A stretch of 64,000 bases of DNA from Bradyrhizobium sp. cir1 (GTDB taxonomy: Bacteria > Pseudomonadota > Alphaproteobacteria > Rhizobiales > Xanthobacteraceae), in NCBI RefSeq assembly GCF_014198245.1, contig NZ_JACIHE010000009.1:1-64000 (forward strand), read 5' to 3'. The position numbers and the translations under genes are program-made. Below are positions 17,492 through 26,649 of this stretch, one piece after another. The first letter of the stretch is position 1. Each line of letters begins with the position of its first letter. Below the pieces are notes generated by a model. The model was not told where the DNA came from, made no database searches, and worked only from the letters and a program-made list of their open reading frames with translations.

Positions 17492-17594
17492 CTGTCATCG
17501 CCCGGCTTGACCGGGCGATCCAGTACGCCGCAGCTGCTCGGCTCCAGCCGCGCCGCCGCGGCGTACTGGATCCCCGCTTTCGCGGGGATGACAG
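17492..17594. repeat. Palindromic repeat, family B, inside the thi operon
   Basis: Left arm CTGTCATCGCCCGGCTTGAC then CGGGCGATCCAGTACGCCGC; right arm GCGTACTGGATCCCCGCTTT then CGCGGGGATGACAG. It fills most of the 175 bp between thiS and thiG, inside a polycistronic unit. A strong RNA hairpin here could stabilise upstream mRNA or cause partial termination. Confidence 0.88.
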
Positions 17595-17619
17595 CATCCA
17601 CTAAGGAGACACCTCCCAC

Positions 17620-18402
17620 ATGGTGAGCTTCTACGGCAAGACCTTCCCCTCCCGCCTGCTCATCGGCAGCGCGCTCTATCCCTCGCCGGCGATCATGCAG
17701 GAGGCGATCCGCGCCTCCGGCTCGAACATCGTCACGGTGTCGCTGCGCCGCGAATCCGCCGGCGGCAAGACCGGGGACGCGTTCTGGAATCTGATCCGCG
17801 AGCTCGACGTCACCGTGCTGCCGAACACCGCCGGCTGCCGCACCGTGCGCGAGGCGGTGACGACCGCCAAGCTCGCGCGCGAGCTGTTCGGCACGAGCTG
17901 GATCAAGCTCGAAGTCATCGCCGACAACGACACGCTGCAGCCCGACGTCGTTGGCCTGGTTGAGGCCGCCGCCATCCTGATCAAGGACGGTTTTGAAGTG
18001 TTCCCCTATTGCACCGAGGATCTCTCGGTCGCGAACCGCCTGGTCGACGCCGGCTGCAAGGTGGTGATGCCGTGGGCGGCCCCCATCGGCAGCGCCAAGG
18101 GCATCACCAACCGCGATGCGCTGAAGCTGTTGCGCGAGCGCCTGCCCGACATCACGCTGGTGGTCGACGCCGGCATCGGCGCGCCCTCCCACGCGGCGCA
18201 GGCGCTCGAGCTCGGCTATGACGCCGTGCTGCTCAACACCGCCATCGCCAAGGCCGCCGATCCCGTCGCGATGGCCAACGCCTTCCGCCTCGGCTGTGAT
18301 GCCGGCCGCACCGCCTACGAGGCCGGGCTGATGAACGCCCGCGACTTCGCCTCCCCCTCCACCCCTGTCGTTGGGACCCCGTTCTGGCATGCCGTATCCT
18401 GA
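17620..18402 (+). CDS. thiG: Thiazole synthase ThiG
   Basis: This enzyme joins deoxyxylulose phosphate, dehydroglycine (from ThiO) and sulfur (from ThiS) to make the thiazole moiety. The 260-residue TIM-barrel protein starts MVSFYGKTFPSRLLIGSALY and carries the Schiff-base Lys in WIKLEVIADNDTLQPD. The phosphate-binding segments are VVDAGIGAPSHAAQALELGY and VLLNTAIAKAADPVAMANAF. ATG 17620 is preceded by AAGGAGACACCTCCC. The 3' end overlaps thiE by 14 bp. Length and motifs are normal. Confidence 0.95.
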   Translation: MVSFYGKTFPSRLLIGSALYPSPAIMQEAIRASGSNIVTVSLRRESAGGKTGDAFWNLIRELDVTVLPNTAGCRTVREAVTTAKLARELFGTSWIKLEVIADNDTLQPDVVGLVEAAAILIKDGFEVFPYCTEDLSVANRLVDAGCKVVMPWAAPIGSAKGITNRDALKLLRERLPDITLVVDAGIGAPSHAAQALELGYDAVLLNTAIAKAADPVAMANAFRLGCDAGRTAYEAGLMNARDFASPSTPVVGTPFWHAVS

Positions 18403-18997
18403 TCGCTTCTATCCCGTCGTCGACAGCCTCAAATGGGTCGAGCGACTGACCAAGCTCGGCGTCGGCAGCATCCAGCTGCGCGCAAAGGAGCTCAACGACG
18501 CCGACGCGCTGCAGATCGTCAGCGACGCGCTGGCGATCACCAAAGGCACGCAGGCCAAGCTGGTCGTGAACGACTATTGGCGCGCCGCGATCGTCGCTGG
18601 CGCGAAATATCTGCATCTCGGCCAGGAGGATCTGGCCGATGCCGACCTCAAGGCGATCCGCGAGGCGGGCCTGCTGCTCGGCATCTCCACCCATGACGAC
18701 GCCGAGCTCGCGACCGCTCTCGCCGCAAAGCCGGACTACGTCGCGCTGGGCCCGATCTTCTTCACCACGCTGAAGTCGATGCGCTTCGAGCCGCAGGGCA
18801 TTCCAAAGATCACGGAATGGAAGCAGCGCATCGGCACCATCCCGCTGGTCGCGATCGGCGGCATCAAGTTCGAGCACGCCGCGGAGATTTTCGCGGCAGG
18901 CGCGGATTCCATCGCTGTCGTCAGCGACGTCACCCAGAACGCCGACCCCGATGCCCGCGTGCGGCAGTGGCTCGGCGAGTCGAAGGAGGCGGCGTGA
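18389..18997 (+). CDS. thiE: Thiamine-phosphate synthase ThiE
   Basis: This enzyme couples HMP pyrophosphate and thiazole phosphate to thiamine phosphate. The 202-residue TIM-barrel product starts MPYPDRFYPVVDSLKWVERL. It has IQLRAKELNDADALQIV (pyrophosphate-binding Lys/Arg region), LVVNDYWRAAIVAGAKYLHL (Asn-Asp metal site), ALGPIFFTTLKSMRF and VAIGGIKFEHAAEIFAAGAD. The start at 18389 lies inside thiG, giving translational coupling. The hallmark QGGxTP-like loop is replaced by the shorter FTTLKSM form seen in alphaproteobacterial ThiE, so the enzyme is probably active. Confidence 0.92.
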   Translation: MPYPDRFYPVVDSLKWVERLTKLGVGSIQLRAKELNDADALQIVSDALAITKGTQAKLVVNDYWRAAIVAGAKYLHLGQEDLADADLKAIREAGLLLGISTHDDAELATALAAKPDYVALGPIFFTTLKSMRFEPQGIPKITEWKQRIGTIPLVAIGGIKFEHAAEIFAAGADSIAVVSDVTQNADPDARVRQWLGESKEAA

Positions 18998-19020
18998 TGC
19001 ATGTCCCGCTCTTACCCCAC

Positions 19021-19107
19021 CGTCATTGCGAGGAGCCCTTGCGACGAAGCAATCCAGACTGTCTCCGCAGAGAGATTCTGGATTGCTTCGCTGCGTTCGC
19101 AATGACG
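19021..19107. repeat. Palindromic repeat, family C
   Basis: Inverted ends CGTCATTGCGAGGAGC and CGCAATGACG, with inner arms AGCAATCCAG and CTGGATTGCTTCG. A second copy is at 24346-24432. It lies in the 313-bp gap between thiE and thiC. Confidence 0.85.
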
Positions 19108-19126
19108 GAGCCACACTCTTCATCCC

Positions 19127-19270
19127 GTCACCCTGAGGTGGCCGCTTCTTCAGCGGCCCTCGAAGGGCGACGGCCCGGCTCGTTCATCCTTCGAGGCTCG
19201 CCCAGCGGTGCACTGCACCGCACGGCGAGCACCTTCAGCGACGAGCGCTTCGCGCTCGCGCGGAGATGAC
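19127..19270. repeat. Palindromic repeat, family H
   Basis: The stretch holds CACCCTGAGGTGGCCGC then AGCGGCCCTCGAAGG, a second block CATCCTTCGAGGCTCGCC and later GGCGAGCACCTTCAGCG. It resembles rhizobial dispersed palindromes and completes the thiE-thiC gap with family C. No gene is visible between 18998 and 19310. Confidence 0.65.
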
Positions 19271-19310
19271 GAGAACGAACACCGCAAACACGAATTAACC
19301 GGAGGATCCC

Positions 19311-21209
<1,899 letters not shown>

Positions 21210-21237
21210 GCATTCTCGCCCATCGCATTAAGCCTAG

Positions 21238-21265
21238 GAGAGCCGAGCGAGTTGCTCGGCTCTTC
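21238..21265 (+). terminator. Probable terminator after thiC
   Basis: Ten-bp perfect stem AGAGCCGAGC (21239-21248) and GCTCGGCTCT (21254-21263), loop GAGTT, followed by TCTAAATG. The U-tract is weak. It sits 29 bp after the thiC stop. Confidence 0.65.
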
Positions 21266-21301
21266 TAAATGTGTCTCATTACCGCGTGTAGGCGGCGCAG
21301 T

Positions 21302-21805
21302 TCACGGGCATGGAACAATCAGGTTTCGAAACTTAGCCCAGCCGTAGATGAACTCCTTAAGTTCGCGAACTCGGCTGGTCGGAGGATCGCTTTTCCCGGA
21401 ACGAACGGCCAGCGTTGCTTCGCTGTTAAATAGGAGGCGGTTCGCAATCCCAAGATAGTCGGAGTATTGTCGGTCAGGCTCGCTATAGCCCGGATTGAGC
21501 CATTGGACATAGATCCAGAAGTCTTTGTCTTCCACATACTTGATGGTGTCGAACACGGCGTCCGTGTATTGCATCGAGCAAAGAATGATCCGGGCCTGCT
21601 GACCGTCTAGTACGTCGCCGGCATATTGTTGACGCTCTTCGTTCGAGCCACTGATGAGAAAGACCTCGACGCATTCTCCTTGCCGCAGTTCCAACATGCG
21701 CGGGTGCTTTCCGGTATGCACCGTGGCCCCGAACAGATCATTCCAAGTGCGGCTTTTGCCCGAGTTGCGATGCCCGAGCACACTTACGAAAAGTCGATCC
21801 GCCAT
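21302..21805 (-). CDS. Small P-loop NTPase, possibly acquired
   Basis: The 167-residue product has a Walker A motif GHRNSGKS (residues 11-18) right after the first beta strand (RLFVSVLG). A Thr/Trp stretch follows (RTWNDLFGATVHTGKHPRML). A hydrophobic strand RIILCSMQY could be Walker B-like but lacks the acidic residue. No GTPase G4 (NKxD) motif is present. Sequence around the gene looks less GC-rich than its neighbours, suggesting transfer. ATG 21805 has a GGGGG tract eight bases upstream. No partner gene is next to it. Function unknown; a nucleotide or nucleic acid kinase-like role or a defence role are guesses. Confidence 0.7.
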   Translation of the reverse strand: MADRLFVSVLGHRNSGKSRTWNDLFGATVHTGKHPRMLELRQGECVEVFLISGSNEERQQYAGDVLDGQQARIILCSMQYTDAVFDTIKYVEDKDFWIYVQWLNPGYSEPDRQYSDYLGIANRLLFNSEATLAVRSGKSDPPTSRVRELKEFIYGWAKFRNLIVPCP

Positions 21806-21913
21806 AAATTACCCCCATCAATTTTTGATGCAATTTTGGATATATATTGCAATACTCCGCAACCGACAACGTTCTTACAAGTCGCAAGTGAAGCTGGCAT
21901 GCGCCCAGCAAGC

Positions 21914-21986
21914 GTAGCCCGGATGAGCGAAGTGACATCCGGGATTGACAGTTGTCCCGCATGTCGCTGGCGCTCATGCGGGCTAC
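21914..21986. repeat. REP palindrome, family D
   Basis: Left arm GTAGCCCGGATGAGCGAAGT then GACATCCGGG; right arm CCCGCATGTCGCTGGCGCTC then ATGCGGGCTAC. It matches the half-REPs that bracket the RAYT gene at 26650. Its right arm supplies possible N-terminal codons of the glycosylase gene downstream. Confidence 0.9.
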
Positions 21987-22515
21987 AATTCTGCGGACAC
22001 TAGATTTGCCTACCCCCCTCCATCGCCTCCCCGACCAGCTCTGTCCCAATCTCCGCCTCGTCTTCGTCGGCACCGCCGCCTCGACGCGCTCGGCTGAGCT
22101 CGGGCACTACTACGCCCATCCCGGCAATCGCTTCTGGCGCGCGATCCATGAGGCCGGGATCACGCCGCGGCGCTATCAGCCGGGCGAGTTCGCGGCGCTG
22201 ATTGAGCTCGGGATCGGCTTCACCGATCTCTCCAAGACGGGCGCGGGGATGGATCACCAGATCGCGGCGGAGACGATCGACGTGCCGGGGTTCAGGGCGA
22301 AGATCGAGACGTACCGGCCGCGGACAATTGCGTTCACGAGTAAGAAGGCGGCGAGCCTGTTTTACGGCAGGCCGTCGCGCGGGATTGCGCTGGGGCGGCA
22401 GGCGCGGGATGGGACTTGGCCGGAGATATTCGTGCTGCCTTCACCGTCAGGTGCTGCGTCGGGGAGTTGGACGCTGGAGCCGTGGCGGGAGTTGGCGGCG
22501 TGGATCGCTGCGTAG
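21976..22515 (+). CDS. Uracil-DNA glycosylase of the MUG/TDG type
   Basis: This is a probable base-excision repair enzyme of the mismatch-specific uracil-DNA glycosylase fold. Seen features are strand LRLVFVGTAASTRSAELGHY, the family segment YAHPGNRFWRAIHEAG, GIGFTDLSKTGAGMD, then TIAFTSKKAASLFYG and VLPSPSGAASGSW. In classical Mug the first motif carries a catalytic Asn (GINPG); here it reads GTAAS, so this is an atypical subgroup. With the ATG at 21976 the product has 179 residues, but that ATG lies in the family D palindrome. A TTG at 22006 would give a cleaner start (MPTPLHRLPDQL). The 3' end is secure. Confidence 0.8.
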   Translation: MRATILRTLDLPTPLHRLPDQLCPNLRLVFVGTAASTRSAELGHYYAHPGNRFWRAIHEAGITPRRYQPGEFAALIELGIGFTDLSKTGAGMDHQIAAETIDVPGFRAKIETYRPRTIAFTSKKAASLFYGRPSRGIALGRQARDGTWPEIFVLPSPSGAASGSWTLEPWRELAAWIAA

Positions 22516-22547
22516 GGTGGGTTGGCGACAGCGCTCCAAGCTCAGCC

Positions 22548-22675
22548 GTCGTCCTGGCGAAAGCCAGGACCCATTACCCCAGGGAAAAGTTTGGCGAAGA
22601 CTGGTGGTCCGGTACTTCAATCGTCTGCAACCGATAGATTCCGCGGTATGGGTCCTGGCTTTCGCCAGGACGACA
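22548..22675. repeat. Palindromic repeat, family J
   Basis: Ends GTCGTCCTGGCGAAAGCCAG and CTGGCTTTCGCCAGGACGAC are inverted, with inner arms GACCCATTACC and GGTATGGGTC. A distant relative is at 33263-33412. With the family D copy that follows, it fills the 335-bp gap 22516-22850, which holds no gene. Confidence 0.85.
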
Positions 22676-22697
22676 CCGGTGGAGTGGCTGGCAGCTC

Positions 22698-22769
22698 GTA
22701 GCCCGGATGAGCGAAGCGATATCCGGGGCCGCCAGTTGACCCGCATGTCGCTTCGCTCATGCGGGCTAC
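22698..22769. repeat. REP palindrome, family D
   Basis: Left arm GTAGCCCGGATGAGCGAAGC then GATATCCGGGG; right arm CCGCATGTCGCTTCGCTCAT then GCGGGCTAC. Solo copy upstream of a GST gene. Confidence 0.9.
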
Positions 22770-22850
22770 AGGCCCTACGAAGTCGTTGTCGGAATCCGCA
22801 CCCGCCGTTCGTCCTCTGGACACAACCCGCGACCATCCCGGAGCCTCCCC

Positions 22851-23501
22851 ATGCCTCCCACCATCACCGCCTTCGAAAACTCCCCCGACCGCGGCCGCGG
22901 GCAGGCGCGCGACATGCGCGTGCGCTGGGCGCTGGAGGAGGTCGGCCAGCCCTATGACGTTCGCCTCGTCTCGTTCGCGGCGATGAAGCAGCCGGCGCAT
23001 CTTGCGCTCAATCCGTTCGGGCAGATTCCGACCTATGAGGACGGCGACCTCGCTTTGTTCGAAACCGGCGCGATCGTGCTTCACATCGCCGAGCGCCATG
23101 GCGGACTGCTGCCGACGGACGCGAATGCGAGAAGCCGCGCGATCGCGTGGATGTTTGCCGCACTGAACACGATGGAGCCGCCGATCGTCGAGCTCGGCAT
23201 GGCCATGCTGTTCGAGCGCGACAAAAGCTGGTACGCGGAGCGGCTGCCGATGCTGCAGGATCGCGTCCGCACCAGGCTCGGCGAATTGTCCCGCCGCCTT
23301 GGCGGCGCCGACTGGCTCGATGGCGCGTTCAGCGCCGGCGATCTCATGATGGTGACGGTGCTGCGCCGGCTGAACACATCCGGCCTGCTGGACGAATACC
23401 CTGACGTCGCCGCCTATGTCGCCCGCGGCGAAGCGCGGCCGGCGTTCAGGCGTGCGTTCGATGCGCAGTTGGCGGTGTTTCAGGCGGCCTCGCGTTCGTA
23501 G
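22851..23501 (+). CDS. Glutathione S-transferase family protein
   Basis: The 216-residue cytoplasmic protein has a thioredoxin-like N-terminal domain (ITAFENSPDRGRGQARDMRV, then NPFGQIPTYEDGDLALFETGAI with the Glu-Thr/Ser glutathione contact) and an all-helical C-terminal domain (SAGDLMMVTVLRRLNTSGLL). The catalytic Ser/Tyr position near residue 11 is Ser in NSPDRGR. It would conjugate or reduce glutathione-linked substrates; the actual substrate is unknown. ATG 22851 directly follows GGAGCCTCCCC. It stands between two family D REPs. Confidence 0.88.
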   Translation: MPPTITAFENSPDRGRGQARDMRVRWALEEVGQPYDVRLVSFAAMKQPAHLALNPFGQIPTYEDGDLALFETGAIVLHIAERHGGLLPTDANARSRAIAWMFAALNTMEPPIVELGMAMLFERDKSWYAERLPMLQDRVRTRLGELSRRLGGADWLDGAFSAGDLMMVTVLRRLNTSGLLDEYPDVAAYVARGEARPAFRRAFDAQLAVFQAASRS

Positions 23502-23506
23502 ATTCC

Positions 23507-23575
23507 GTAGCCCGGATGAGCGAAGCGACATCCGGGGCCGCTGTTCCCGCATGTCGCTTCGCTCATGCGGGCTAC
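23507..23575. repeat. REP palindrome, family D
   Basis: Left arm GTAGCCCGGATGAGCGAAGC then GACATCCGGGG; right arm CCCGCATGTCGCTTCGCTCA then TGCGGGCTAC. It lies between the two GST genes, five bases after the first stop codon. Confidence 0.9.
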
Positions 23576-23642
23576 GAGGCCATCATTGCCTCCGCCACCG
23601 CGCCCCTGCATGCTGCCTCCGCCACCCCGGAGGAGCCGCCCC

Positions 23643-24338
23643 ATGCTGACCCTCTACTCCTACCCACAACTCTTCGGCGTCGCCGACAACAACGGCTACG
23701 GTCTCAAGGTCTACGCCTTCCTCAAGCTCGCGGGCGTGCCGTTCGTGCACGAGCACATCTTCGATGCCTCCGCCGCGCCGCGCGGGCAGCTGCCTTATGT
23801 CGTCGACGACGGCGAGACCATCGGCGACAGCGAGACCATCATCGCGCATGCGATTGCGAAATATCGCCTGACCATCGATGCGGCGCTGTCAGCCGGGCAG
23901 CGCCGCACCAATCATCTCGTCACGCGCATGCTGGACGATCTCTACTGGGTGATGTCGTACTCACGCTGGAAGGACGAGCGCTTCTATCCGGCGTTCCGCG
24001 ACGGTTTTATCGCGCAGCATCCTCAAGTGAGCGCCGAAGGGTTCGAGAAGGCGAAGGCGTACAACGCGCAGCGCTATCATTACCAGGGCATCGGCCGCTA
24101 CACGCCCGAAGGGGCCTACGCACGGGGGCTCGCCGATCTGCAGGTGCTGGCCGAGATCGTTCCGGCCGCAGGCTTCGTCCATGGCGCGGCGCCGACCAGT
24201 ATCGATGCCGGCATCTACGGTTTTGTCGCCAACATCTATTACTTCCCGATCCCGACGCCGCTGAAGGCGTTCGTCGATGCGCACGAAAACCTCGTCGCGC
24301 ATTGCGGGCGGATTCATGCGATGGTGAGTGGAAGGTAG
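23643..24338 (+). CDS. GST-fold protein, metaxin-like type
   Basis: The 231-residue product has a GST N-terminal domain (MLTLYSYPQLFGVADNNGYG, QLPYVVDDGETIGDSETII) and a helical C-terminal domain of the metaxin/Tom37-like class (WVMSYSRWKDERFYPAFRDG, GIGRYTPEGAYARGLADLQVL, PTSIDAGIYGFVANIYYFPI). In bacteria these proteins are usually annotated as glutathione S-transferases without known substrate. ATG 23643 is preceded by CCGGAGGAGCCGCCCC. It may share a transcript with the preceding GST, although a REP lies between them. Confidence 0.85.
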   Translation: MLTLYSYPQLFGVADNNGYGLKVYAFLKLAGVPFVHEHIFDASAAPRGQLPYVVDDGETIGDSETIIAHAIAKYRLTIDAALSAGQRRTNHLVTRMLDDLYWVMSYSRWKDERFYPAFRDGFIAQHPQVSAEGFEKAKAYNAQRYHYQGIGRYTPEGAYARGLADLQVLAEIVPAAGFVHGAAPTSIDAGIYGFVANIYYFPIPTPLKAFVDAHENLVAHCGRIHAMVSGR

Positions 24339-24345
24339 CTCTTTC

Positions 24346-24432
24346 CGTCATTGCGAGCGTAGCGAAGCAATCCAGAATCTTCCCGCGACAACGGTCTGGA
24401 TTGCTTCGTCGCAAGTGCTCCTCGCAATGACG
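24346..24432. repeat. Palindromic repeat, family C
   Basis: Ends CGTCATTGCGAGCG and CTCGCAATGACG, inner arms AGCAATCCAG and CTGGATTGCTTCG. It lies between convergent genes and starts seven bases after the metaxin-like gene, so it may serve as a two-way transcript end. Confidence 0.88.
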
Positions 24433-24450
24433 ATGTGGAGGCACCTTCCC

Positions 24451-24885
24451 CTACCGCATCGTGATCGCGAGGCCGCTGAGATCCGCATTCGCCATCAGGC
24501 CGACCTGCGTGCCGGTCAGCTCCAGCACCGCGCCCTTCTGGTTGGTGAGCACGATGGCGCGGGCGCCGCGGCCAACCGCGAGGCCCGCACCGGCGGCGCC
24601 ATAGACGCCGGCGACGTCGGAGGGACGGTTGATGTTGGAGACGCGGCCGCGCAGCACGGTCTTGGATCCCCCGAACACGAGGCCGTAGTCGAGCCCGCCG
24701 GTGGAGAGCGCATAGGAGCGGCCGTGGAAGTTCAGCACGCCGCTCCCGCCCGAGCCGCCGATGATCCAGCCCGCCTTGTAGATCGTTAGCACCACGGTGC
24801 CGCCGTCGGCCCGTGCGGCGGTCGAGAGGCCGGCGAGCGTGGCAATGGCGACCAGCGCGGCGCGGAACATGGATGCGATCTTCAT
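24451..24885 (-). CDS. Secreted Gly-rich hypothetical protein
   Basis: The 144-residue product has a signal peptide (MKIASMFRAALVAIATLAGLSTAARA). The mature part is Gly/Ala-rich, beta-rich and lacks Cys: GTVVLTIYKAGWIIGGSGGSG, GLDYGLVFGGSKTVLRGRVS, DVAGVYGAAGAGLAVGRGAR and KGAVLELTGTQVGLMANADL. Alternating hydrophobic residues suggest an outer-membrane or surface beta structure. I do not recognise the family with certainty. ATG 24885 has CGGAG eight bases upstream. The gene is alone. Confidence 0.75.
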   Translation of the reverse strand: MKIASMFRAALVAIATLAGLSTAARADGGTVVLTIYKAGWIIGGSGGSGVLNFHGRSYALSTGGLDYGLVFGGSKTVLRGRVSNINRPSDVAGVYGAAGAGLAVGRGARAIVLTNQKGAVLELTGTQVGLMANADLSGLAITMR

Positions 24886-25008
24886 GGAACGTCTCCGAGG
24901 GCTATTTTTCAGGGAGGGAAACGAATCAGACGCGGTCAATCTATCCGATCGATCGCGGCGGCAACATGATGGGGGGCCGCGAGGCGCGAGATGTAACAAC
25001 GCATTCAA

Positions 25009-25111
25009 CTGTCATCGCCCGGCTTGACCGGGCGATCCAGTACTCCGAGACGGCAGTGAGATTCGGAAAGGCCGCGGCGTACTGGATGCCCCGGTCAAGC
25101 CGGGGCATGAC
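25009..25111. repeat. Palindromic repeat, family B
   Basis: Ends CTGTCATCGCCCGGCTTGAC and GTCAAGCCGGGGCATGAC. It lies in the gap 24886-25355. The same gap also holds a 9-bp perfect hairpin CCGAAATCA (25202-25210) / TGATTTCGG (25223-25231) in an A/T-richer stretch. I see no gene there. Confidence 0.85.
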
Positions 25112-25355
25112 GGCGGAGTTTGGGGCCGCGGCACGGGCCGATCGCATCATCCCATTCTGCCCCTGTTTTGCCCGACGGAGCAAGCGATTCATTCGGCCTT
25201 CCCGAAATCAAAAAAAGCCCAATGATTTCGGTTCGATTTCTACTGTGCATGGGGTTGTTTTCGCATTTTTGTTTTTGCCCCTCTCCCAATGCCGATTGCA
25301 ACTCCCCCGCATCCCGCTACGCTCATGCTCCCGACACGCCCTGAGAGGTGATGCC

Positions 25356-25739
25356 ATGCCGATCCAGCATTTCGCGGCCCCGCCGCACGTCAAGGCGCCG
25401 CCGCTGTCCTTTGCGACGCGCGTCGGCGAGTTGCTGTTCGTCTCGGGCATTCCCGGCTTCGACACCCATGGCGCGCTGCCCGACGGCTTCGAGGCGCAGT
25501 TCGCCAATGTCGTCGTCAACATCCGCCGCGTGCTGGACGAAGCCGGGGCGACCTTCCGCGACCTCGCCAAGGTCAACGTGCTCCTGACCCGCGCCTCGGA
25601 CGTTGCCGCCATGAACGCGCTCTATGCCGGCGCCTTCGGCCCGCCGCCCTACCCCGCGCGCACCACATGCGTGGTGCACGCGCTGCCCGATCCGAAGATG
25701 CTGATAGAAATCGAGGCGGTCGCCTCGCTTGCGAAGTGA
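25356..25739 (+). CDS. RidA family (YjgF/YER057c/UK114) protein
   Basis: Members of this family deaminate reactive enamine/imine intermediates formed by PLP enzymes. The 127-residue product has VGELLFVSGIPGFDTHGALP, FEAQFANVVVNIRRVLDEAG and KVNVLLTRASDVAAMNALYA, followed by the C-terminal signature with the conserved Arg in YPARTTCVV and LIEIEAVASL. The Arg needed for carboxylate binding is present. ATG 25356 was chosen over an out-of-frame ATG at 25351; GAGAGGTG lies just upstream. Length is standard. Its substrate is not evident from context. Confidence 0.9.
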   Translation: MPIQHFAAPPHVKAPPLSFATRVGELLFVSGIPGFDTHGALPDGFEAQFANVVVNIRRVLDEAGATFRDLAKVNVLLTRASDVAAMNALYAGAFGPPPYPARTTCVVHALPDPKMLIEIEAVASLAK

Positions 25740-25884
25740 GCACGTGTGGCTTGCCGGGCACGCAGGCAAACCAAGTGCCCTGCAGCGCCTGACATGTCCG
25801 TGAAACGGCACCTCCCCGGCTTGCCAAGGACCGGCTTTTACCGCACGAATTTTCGGATCACACTTCCTCACAAGGAGATATTTC

Positions 25885-26145
25885 ATGCGTCGCGTTCTCG
25901 CCCTCTGTGCCGTTGCCGGCATCGCTAGTTCCGTCTTCGCCGTGCCCGCCTCGGCGGCAGTCGGCTATTACGTGATCCGCTGGGACAACACCGGCATCTG
26001 CCAGGTCTGGAACGAGGACCTGAAGTACAAGCCGTTCCAGTGGGGCGTGTCGACCTACAAGGTCGTCAGCAAGCCGCTCCCGACCTTCCAGGCAGCTTCC
26101 GACGTTCAGATCAAGATGCGCGCCGAGCGCCGCTGCACGCTCTAG
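25885..26145 (+). CDS. Small secreted protein with RWxxTGxCQxW motif
   Basis: The 86-residue product has a signal peptide (MRRVLALCAVAGIASSVFAVPASA) and a mature domain of about 60 residues with two Cys. Its motif is IRWDNTGICQVWNEDL, and it ends in a second Cys in AERRCTL, so a single disulfide is likely. Function unknown; such proteins are common in Bradyrhizobium. AAGGAGATATTTC directly precedes the ATG. A decayed second copy of the mature domain follows at 26208-26376. Confidence 0.8.
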   Translation: MRRVLALCAVAGIASSVFAVPASAAVGYYVIRWDNTGICQVWNEDLKYKPFQWGVSTYKVVSKPLPTFQAASDVQIKMRAERRCTL

Positions 26146-26170
26146 GCTTGACGCGACAGATCGGATTCAA

Positions 26171-26209
26171 AGGGCGGGTTGCACGAAGCGATCCGCCCTT
26201 GCTCTTTTT
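26171..26209 (+). terminator. Rho-independent terminator of the small secreted protein gene
   Basis: Stem GGGCGG (26172-26177) pairs with CCGCCC (26193-26198), reinforced by partially complementary loop bases, and is followed by TTGCTCTTTTT. It lies 26 bp after the stop codon. Confidence 0.75.
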
Positions 26210-26376
26210 GGCGGATCCGCTGGCAGGACACCGGCTTCTGCCAGATCTGGGACGAGAGCATCCCGACCGCGCCGTGGCCGGCCGGCTATCACCGCGCCAG
26301 CGCGACCGTGCCGACCTTCCTCGATGCGCTCGTGATGAAAGACAATGCGCTGAAGGCCGGCCACTGCAGCTGGTAA
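26208..26376 (+). pseudogene. Truncated second copy of the RWxxTGxCQxW domain
   Basis: Reading from just after the terminator T-run, the frame encodes RIRWQDTGFCQIWDESIPTA then PTFLDALVMKDNALKAGHCSW. This aligns with the intact protein upstream (IRWDNTGICQVW, PLPTF, final Cys). The copy has no signal peptide or plausible start; the only upstream start is a TTG at 26179 inside the terminator hairpin. It is most likely a tandem duplication that lost its 5' end. The codons have not yet acquired stops, so the loss may be recent or the fragment may be retained. Confidence 0.7.
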
Positions 26377-26469
26377 GATTCGATCGGCGGACGACAAGGG
26401 CCGGGCAAGGATGCGATGCTAGCATCCTTGCCCGTTCGCGTTTCCATACGGTTCCTGCGGGATCAATCG

Positions 26470-26571
26470 ATGCGCACGCTCACCACGACGGCAGCCATCT
26501 TCGCCTTGGCGCTCGCGTTCGTCTCTGCCCGATCGTGTCAGGGGAAGCCGCACCCTATCCGAGTTGCGTGA
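26470..26571 (+). pseudogene. Frameshifted remnant of a small secreted protein (DUF3551-like)
   Basis: ATG 26470 begins a perfect signal-peptide-like stretch (MRTLTTTAAIFALALAFVSA) but the frame ends after 33 codons. In the neighbouring frame the next bases encode GEAAPYPSCVNKG, which is what follows the signal peptide in DUF3551-type small proteins of Bradyrhizobium. A single indel near 26530 would join the two. I therefore treat this as a decayed gene; DUF3551 membership is from memory of the family pattern. Confidence 0.45.
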
Positions 26572-26601
26572 ACAAGGGCTGAGGCGATCGGCGCAGCTTC
26601 C

Positions 26602-26632
26602 GTAGCCCGGATGAGCGAAGCGACATCCGGGA
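26602..26632 (+). repeat. Half-REP, family D, left flank of RAYT-1
   Basis: 31 bases, GTAGCCCGGATGAGCGAAGC then GACATCCGGGA. It is the exact reverse complement of 27205-27235 on the other side of the transposase gene. It lies 17 bp from the transposase stop codon. Confidence 0.95.
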
Positions 26633-26649
26633 CCTCCGCCCATCCAAAG

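Noticed and set aside
21914..23575. Possible CRISPR array because of recurring similar repeats
   Set aside because: The repeats are palindromic REPs separated by whole genes or variable gaps, with no uniform spacers and no cas genes.
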